The notes beneath the pieces are model-generated. The model searched no databases. It was given only the letters and a program-made list of their open reading frames with translations, and was not told where the DNA came from. A stretch of DNA of 23,198 bases from Physocladia obscura (lineage: Eukaryota > Chytridiomycota > Chytridiomycetes > Chytridiales > Chytriomycetaceae), in assembly GCA_027596945.1 (NCBI GenBank), contig JADGJH010000259.1, positions 1-23,198 on the forward strand. The letters run 5' to 3'. Of this stretch, positions 18,549-23,198 are shown piece by piece (position 1 is the first letter of the stretch; every line of letters begins with the position of its first letter). The position numbers were made by a program, and so were the translations under genes.

Positions 18549-19148
18549 CTACAATCCACCACACTCCAGAGCCAGACAGAGGAAGATCGGATATTGCGCT
18601 GCAGTGAAAGGAAGATTTAATTGAAAGAAAATAGATAATTGTGAGTTTGAAGAATCCCACCGCTTATGGACCGCATGGAATTGTCGCCAATGCAGAAAAA
18701 CAAGTTTGGCCAGTCGGACAATTAGAATTCTTTTGCTGGCGGAGACTTGGATGTCACAGTGCAGCCAATGTACAATACGATCACTGCAATGAACACCTTG
18801 TGTACAACATCTGGATACAGTTCGCACAATTTTCCCTATTTTTTGCAGTCAGTACTGTCCGTGCAATCATGGCCTCTCTTGGATTGTGTTTGGGATTCAA
18901 ATCAGTGGCTTGATCCATTCCGTGTTGATCAGCTGCTTCCTATATGTGTAATAGAGGACAAAAATATTGAATTGAGTCAGCTGTGGGTTGTCACAAAAGA
19001 TTACGTGAACACTGGGGACAGCATTTTTGGGGCAGTGAATAGCGTTTTGGAGAACCGATACTTGTGGTTGGCAACCGGTGGTAAGCTTTAATACAGAACA
19101 AAGAATTGTTGTTGTTGACCAAAGTTTAAGAGAAATGGATGACTGCAA
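18549..19148. other. Coding-like island, open on both strands; possible Cys-rich exon remains
   Basis: This stretch is less AT-rich than its flanks. On the plus strand a frame at 18747-19091, extendable back to an acceptor near 18728, encodes SSHNFPYFLQSVLSVQSWPL and further Trp-rich sequence, ending at a GTAAGC-like donor. On the minus strand short frames look Cys-rich: NSNCPTGQTCFSALATIPCG, GHDCTDSTDCKK before a TAG, and TTGCQPQVSVLQNAIHCPKN. The CPTGQTCF pattern resembles small chitin-binding-like modules of secreted proteins. The minus pieces are in different frames and broken by stops, so if they were genuine the gene is decayed. I cannot choose the strand. Confidence 0.35.
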
Positions 19149-19297
19149 CTTAAGAGAGTCGATTTGTAATTACAAGTATTGGCTGTCAATATCAATTTCC
19201 AATTTTCCATTTCAGTATTTTTCTCAATTCTCCTTGAATGTACATGCTAAGAAGCGTCACAAGACAAGCAAATAGTCTAAGCCCTTTTATAACATTC

Positions 19298-19711
19298 TCA
19301 AATTAGAAAAAATGAAACTGCAACAGCCCCAATTGCTAACAAAACACTGGAAGTAATTGACTTTGCCGCATCTGACACACAGATTCCATTAAGACAAGAA
19401 CTGTACTTTGTAATTTGCTGGCATTCATAGTCCAGCATGCAAGCTGCACCAGGCGGTTTCGAAAACAAAGAAATGCATACTGGCATGGCAAGCGTGTTGT
19501 CGCAGACATACGAGCTGCTTCCGTTCGTGAGCTTTGGGTCGCACACATGCAGATACGGCAAATTGCATGCCACTTCGCAAGCGTGCGTCAGATTGCACGG
19601 AGAACTAAGGCCTTCCCACACAGGCTGCACGCAGATGGCGTTGTTGGGAATCGCCAAGTTGCACACAAGACCAGGATTGCAGGATGTGTCACACGATGCG
19701 TTCAGCGACAT
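19298..19711 (-). CDS. Cys-rich surface protein with C-terminal GPI-anchor-like tail
   Basis: The 137-residue frame contains 14 cysteines in short spacings (for example CDTSCNPGLVC), possible N-glycosylation sites NAS, NLT and NGS, and a C-terminal hydrophobic stretch SSVLLAIGAVAVSFFLI directly before the stop. This tail fits a GPI-attachment signal or a membrane anchor, so the protein should face outside the cell. The ATG at 19711 gives no signal peptide and is preceded in frame by TAA two codons upstream. A signal-peptide exon may be missing from my model, or this is a truncated copy. The stop of the next upstream minus-strand frame lies only 17 bp before this ATG. Confidence 0.55.
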   Translation of the reverse strand: MSLNASCDTSCNPGLVCNLAIPNNAICVQPVWEGLSSPCNLTHACEVACNLPYLHVCDPKLTNGSSSYVCDNTLAMPVCISLFSKPPGAACMLDYECQQITKYSSCLNGICVSDAAKSITSSVLLAIGAVAVSFFLI

Positions 19712-19728
19712 TTTTTAGAGATTTTTCA

Positions 19729-20217
19729 TCAAATCTTTTTAAATGGTGGCGCAGATCCACACTGATTAGAAACACACGCCCAACCTTCCTCATGAGTAAA
19801 CAATATTCTGACAGCCCTTGTGGATGATATATTTCTGGCGTTGGATTCAAAGATCACGACTATACCGCACTTTTCACCCGATGTCACGCCAACTTTAATT
19901 TAAGCATTAAAACCAACTGAATACCTGAAATTGATGGAAATAAGGAGATTAATAGACGGGCAAAAGCAAGAAAGCGATTGTCGGTACCTTTTTAGATGTT
20001 TGACTGCCGTTTTCAATGTTTGACTACCTTTAACGACTAGAACACACTCTTGTTGGTATACCAGTCGAAATAATCAAAGCAGTGCCTCATACACTCTCCA
20101 TTAACCATAATTTTCCTGTAAACCATTCTGCAATAACAACTGCAGAGTCTATAGGAGATTCGCTACTTACCCAACTTCTTTGCAAAGAATAGCCAATCTC
20201 CACCAAACAGCGCCTTT
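19729..20217 (-). CDS. Reconstructed 3' part of a Cys-containing protein gene, family uncertain
   Basis: Three minus-strand exons join in phase with GT-AG introns. 20217-20171 begins KGAVWWRLAILCKEV and ends at a GTAAGT donor. 20127-20048 includes VYRKIMVNGECMRHCFDYFD. 19892-19729 includes GVTSGEKCGIVVIFESNARN and ends SNQCGSAPPFKKI. The introns are 43 and 155 nt. The pattern ECMRHC...Y...GVTSGEKC is weakly like WSC or other Cys-paired extracellular modules, but I would not assign a family. The 5' end is not found: sequence before 20217 has stops, so a first exon must lie further upstream or the gene is truncated. The Cys-rich protein just downstream could be a neighbour or another part of one larger gene. 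Confidence 0.4.
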
Positions 20218-20389
20218 CTAACTTCAAGTAACATCAATTCCAACTGTGTAATAATGACACATTTAGACTTTTATTTGGTGGGTGGCTAAGAATGGCCAAA
20301 TTCAACTATTTATATTGAATCTTGCTGATCCCACTCAAATCCTCTTCGTTTGTTTCCTCATGAAGCTTCATTAGAGTCAAAGTTTCAGA

Positions 20390-20600
20390 GATATTGTTAA
20401 CCCTGACGTTCGAGAGTTGTTCAAAATTAACATCACAACAATCCTTGATTTTGGTTATACCAAAAGAGTCTGGACAGCATTTGAACAGAAAATACATTCA
20501 ATTGACATTACTGGCAATATTGCAACTAACTATTCTGGAGTAGGTACTATCAAAATAAATTTTGGGGACATTTTGGAGCGTCTTTCATGTGAGCTATCTC
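20390..20600 (+). CDS. Possible exon of a plus-strand gene
   Basis: After a good acceptor (AAAGTTTCAG, ending near 20388) an open plus-strand frame reads DIVNPDVRELFKINITTILD and continues past TAFEQKIHSIDITGNIATNY to about 20590. An antisense minus frame (20306-20497) is also open with Cys residues. Codons are AT-rich at third positions, unlike the confident genes, so this could be transposon-derived. No family is recognised. Confidence 0.25.
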
Positions 20601-20609
20601 TCTTGTTCC

Positions 20610-20632
20610 TTTCTCTCTCTCTCTCTATCTCT
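20610..20632 (+). repeat. CT microsatellite
   Basis: An imperfect run of CT dinucleotides (TCTCTCTCTCTCTATCTCTCC). Its position just after the possible exon makes it also readable as a polypyrimidine tract. Confidence 0.85.
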
Positions 20633-20639
20633 CCATTTT

Positions 20640-21300
20640 TCTCTTGTTGAAGGTTATTGAGTTATTGTTCAGACAATAGTATATTTGAGTGGTTTCTTGT
20701 TTGTGGAATGCCAATTGGTTTTCCAATGCAATAAAACTTATTCATGTGACAAAACCCTGTCACTGGATCAAGTTAGCATGTCATAGTTTACAATGTCAGT
20801 CTTTACAGTCAGCAGTTAAATAACGCTTCTCTTAGCATTATGTAAGCTTGTGGCCTTGATTACTATCCTAATTTAGGATGGGACGCAAGTAAATTGGATG
20901 CCAATATTTCCAATGATTAAACACCACTGGGAAAACTGAGTTGGTGAAACAGTAAAGCTGGACTTCTTGGACAAGAAAATGAGGTGCACAAGTCTTTAGG
21001 AATCAAACAACATAAATACAGTGAGCGTGTGGAAAAGTATCTCATTAAGTGTTGTGAGTTTTCCGCCAAATTTTATTTTCCAAGTTTTGAGAACTCAGAA
21101 ATGAGTTGTTCGAAAAATGCTTTTAGCATTTTTCAGACAAAATAAAAAGCCTTATGTGAAAGTCTGGTATGAGTTGATAAAGTAATAACTCGAAACTGCC
21201 AGCTTATAAAGAGGAAATGTGTTTCGGAAAAAATTAAAAGTGAAAAAAAAATACAGCAGAATAAAAGGAAATAGATCGGGTCCACAAATGTGGCGTTTGG
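20640..21300. other. Upstream region of the acidic protein gene
   Basis: AT-rich and without a supportable gene. TATAAAG at 21205-21211 lies about 150 bp before the ATG at 21356 and could be a TATA element for that gene. Confidence 0.4.
21205..21211 (+). promoter_or_regulatory. Possible TATA box of the acidic protein gene
   Basis: TATAAAG about 145 bp before the start codon. Position is plausible for a core promoter with a leader of about 110 nt, but chance occurrence is likely in AT-rich DNA. Confidence 0.25.
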
Positions 21301-21355
21301 TCAACTTTTCTGATAACTTTTTTTTTTTTTTTGTGAAAATTTAATTGAGTGAACA

Positions 21356-23074
21356 ATGCAAGCCGAAACTGAAACGCAAACACCGCCAGAAAGGGTTACT
21401 ACAACACAACAAACCCTCCCAACACCGCCAATATCACCAACACGCGCAGCAGAGATACCAGAACCAACAGTACGCCAACCTTCCCCCGCTCTGCTCTCGA
21501 CTGACGTTGGCATTGCAAGTGGCAACACTTTCGACACTACAGACATGAGGTTGCCAGGAATCCATACACTGCTGATTCCGCTGTCGTTTCGTCAGAATTT
21601 CTTGAGACCTCCTGCACTGCCGGAATTTGAGTTCGACTCAAGCCCAGTCACGTCAACTCAATGGAGTCCGAGCTTGGCGTACAGACACCCGAACCTACAA
21701 CGTGAACAGCGGCGTGAAGCGTATATTGCGTACGATCACACCTCGGTCAGCAACAGCACTATCAGCAGCAGTAGCAGTAGCAGCAGCAACGATTCCGATA
21801 CTGATGACGATGTTAACATCCGAGTCACTCCTTTCGCTGATTCAGTCCCCAACGAAGCAGCGACCTCCACAGCTAATCCGCTGCCCCCGCAACTCCGTAG
21901 GGATGCGGATCTGGCTGAAAAGTTTACGCATGCGATTGTAGCGCGAATCGCAGCTCTCCGGCTCCTTCTTCTTGACGTTGACGGAGCCCCAATCGTTCCA
22001 CTTGTCCATCTCCAAACACAATTCGCGGCAACCACGGCAATTGCATCGCCTGTTTTGTATTCGGATCATGCTGGGGAGTTCGCATCGGTGATACTGCGGA
22101 GACTTGTTGCTGCTAAACGGCGAGTTGCCGCTTCTCAGCCACCGGATGGAAATCAATCTTCGCTAGATCATGATGGCAGTAGTGATGGGGAAATTAATCC
22201 GGAAGTTTCCGAGTTTTTGCCAGTGGTGCGTATGAGATCTTTGAGGCGACGCGGTGGTCAAGCTCGACGCACAGTTTCGTTTGACAACGATGATGATGCA
22301 GATGTCGAAGCGTCAGAAATTGGAGCTGATACCCAACGGCGGCGAATTTACAGCGAAATCGCGCCAGAATGCCAATGCGAGCCCTGTCTAATCGAATCGA
22401 CGCTGAATGCGCCGTTCGCGTATCTCCTGCGCACTGATGCTGGTTATAATGGGGACCCAGTAAAGATTGCGTGTCATAACGAGTTTTGTGAGAGTGAAGT
22501 GATGAAGAAAGACTATTGGAGGCGGGAAACGAGGCGGATGAGTGCTTGGGAGAACCGGTTTCGGGAGTTTGCGCGTGTGCATCGCGTTTGTGGTGATGGA
22601 GTTGATGGCGAGAATTGTGGTGGTGGTAGTCGGCGGCATCGACATGCAGTTTGGTGCGGTTATAATCGTTATGCGAGACGGTGGCTGCAGCCGATTGAGA
22701 ACGATTGGAGCGACGTTGGAGGTGATGGTGACGAAGATTCAGATTCTGATGGCGACGACGAGTCGAGTGATGAGTCGAGCGATGAAAGTAACTTTAATCC
22801 TGGACGCTTTGCTGTCAATGAATCGGATGAAGACGAGGAGGATGATGACTATGACGAAGACAATGAAAGTGATGACGATGAAAATTTCGATGAAGACGAT
22901 GCAGATATCAATGAGGAAGACGAAGATGGGGAAAATGAAGATACAGACGAGGAAATAGATGACGAGACTCGCGAAAAAATCTTTTTGGAGGATTTCATGG
23001 CAAAACTGCAAGAACTTTTTGGACTGCTTGAACTTCATGAAAAGCTCCAACAAATCCCTGTTGTTTCTCGATGA
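21356..23074 (+). CDS. Single-exon 572-residue protein with Cys clusters and acidic tail
   Basis: I do not recognise this protein. The N-terminus (about 1-60) is Pro/Thr-rich and disordered. A poly-Ser run followed by Asp residues lies at about 135-155. A likely helical segment (AEKFTHAIVARIAALRLLLL) is near 190-210. A central basic patch reads RMRSLRRRGGQARRTVSF. Two pairs of Cys sites follow: ECQCEPC (338-344) and ACHNEFC, then VCGDGVDGENC and a Cys in AVWCGYNRYARRW; together they could bind zinc. From about 456 to 540 the chain is almost pure Asp/Glu/Ser, like histone- or ribosome-associated acidic tails, and the last 30 residues form an amphipathic Leu-rich helix. The ATG follows an in-frame A/T-rich leader with a long T run. 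AATAAA at 23123-23128 lies 49 bp after the stop. A nuclear role is a guess from composition only. Confidence 0.8.
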   Translation: MQAETETQTPPERVTTTQQTLPTPPISPTRAAEIPEPTVRQPSPALLSTDVGIASGNTFDTTDMRLPGIHTLLIPLSFRQNFLRPPALPEFEFDSSPVTSTQWSPSLAYRHPNLQREQRREAYIAYDHTSVSNSTISSSSSSSSNDSDTDDDVNIRVTPFADSVPNEAATSTANPLPPQLRRDADLAEKFTHAIVARIAALRLLLLDVDGAPIVPLVHLQTQFAATTAIASPVLYSDHAGEFASVILRRLVAAKRRVAASQPPDGNQSSLDHDGSSDGEINPEVSEFLPVVRMRSLRRRGGQARRTVSFDNDDDADVEASEIGADTQRRRIYSEIAPECQCEPCLIESTLNAPFAYLLRTDAGYNGDPVKIACHNEFCESEVMKKDYWRRETRRMSAWENRFREFARVHRVCGDGVDGENCGGGSRRHRHAVWCGYNRYARRWLQPIENDWSDVGGDGDEDSDSDGDDESSDESSDESNFNPGRFAVNESDEDEEDDDYDEDNESDDDENFDEDDADINEEDEDGENEDTDEEIDDETREKIFLEDFMAKLQELFGLLELHEKLQQIPVVSR

Positions 23075-23122
23075 AACCTCGCGACTGTAAAAAGAAATGT
23101 TGAACAATAACCAAACAAATGA

Positions 23123-23128
23123 AATAAA
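23123..23128 (+). promoter_or_regulatory. Polyadenylation signal-like hexamer
   Basis: AATAAA, 49 bp after the stop codon of the acidic protein gene and inside a run of A. It is placed as expected for a 3' end signal, but such hexamers are common in DNA this AT-rich. Confidence 0.4.
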
Positions 23129-23198
23129 AAAAAAAAAAACCAAATAATTTTGAAAGAATTCAAGAGAGTTGTGCAATCTGAAATTCACAGCAATGGTA

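Noticed and set aside
22388..23188. Antisense frames over the acidic-tail gene
   Set aside because: They are Ile/Val/Phe-rich shadows created by Asp/Glu codons on the plus strand.
1..23198. CRISPR array, phage genes or a bacterial-type operon
   Set aside because: Spliced genes throughout, no spaced direct repeats and no Shine-Dalgarno organisation; the window is eukaryotic.

Overview
The window reads as nuclear DNA of an AT-rich eukaryotic microbe, most likely a fungus and perhaps an early-diverging one such as a chytrid. The clearest evidence is a GAL1-type fungal galactokinase. Genes use the standard code and are split by short GT-AG introns, mostly about 48-80 nt, with T-rich tracts. The spaces between genes are very AT-rich and full of homopolymer runs. 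The assignment to an early-diverging fungus is inference; the fungal galactokinase type is seen directly.

Layout. Positions 1-765 hold no gene I can support. Positions 766-5420 (minus) are a complete ten-exon ABCC/MRP-type ABC transporter of 1372 residues. Positions 5421-6889 are mostly gene-poor and contain a degraded tRNA-like element and a short ORF. Positions 6890-7860 hold a possible small plus-strand gene with a textbook intron and a GC-richer island whose strand I cannot decide. Positions 7881-8680 (minus) are a MAPEG family protein (LTC4 synthase/MGST-like) whose intron is a trinucleotide-like low-complexity tract. Positions 9113-11073 (minus) are a seven-exon galactokinase with one intron boundary that breaks the frame by one base. 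From 11500 to 18500 lies a graveyard of mobile DNA: a DDE transposase pseudogene with all three catalytic blocks recognisable, a Tc1/mariner-like transposase remnant, hairpins, inverted repeats and a tRNA-like pol III head. Positions 18540-20600 contain several Cys-rich or exon-like stretches, including a GPI-anchor-like protein and a reconstructed three-exon minus-strand gene end. Positions 21356-23074 (plus) are a single-exon 572-residue protein with two pairs of Cys clusters and a very acidic tail.

How the genes relate. There are no operons. The only functional pairing I can suggest is the MAPEG enzyme (glutathione or lipid conjugation) and the ABCC pump (export of such conjugates) about 2.5 kb apart; this is inference. 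The galactokinase is a stand-alone Leloir-pathway gene here. I did not find a convincing new defence or mobile system. The items most worth following are the reconstructed Cys-rich gene at 19729-20217, the acidic Cys-cluster protein, the galactokinase splice anomaly and the repeat structures in the TE-rich stretch.
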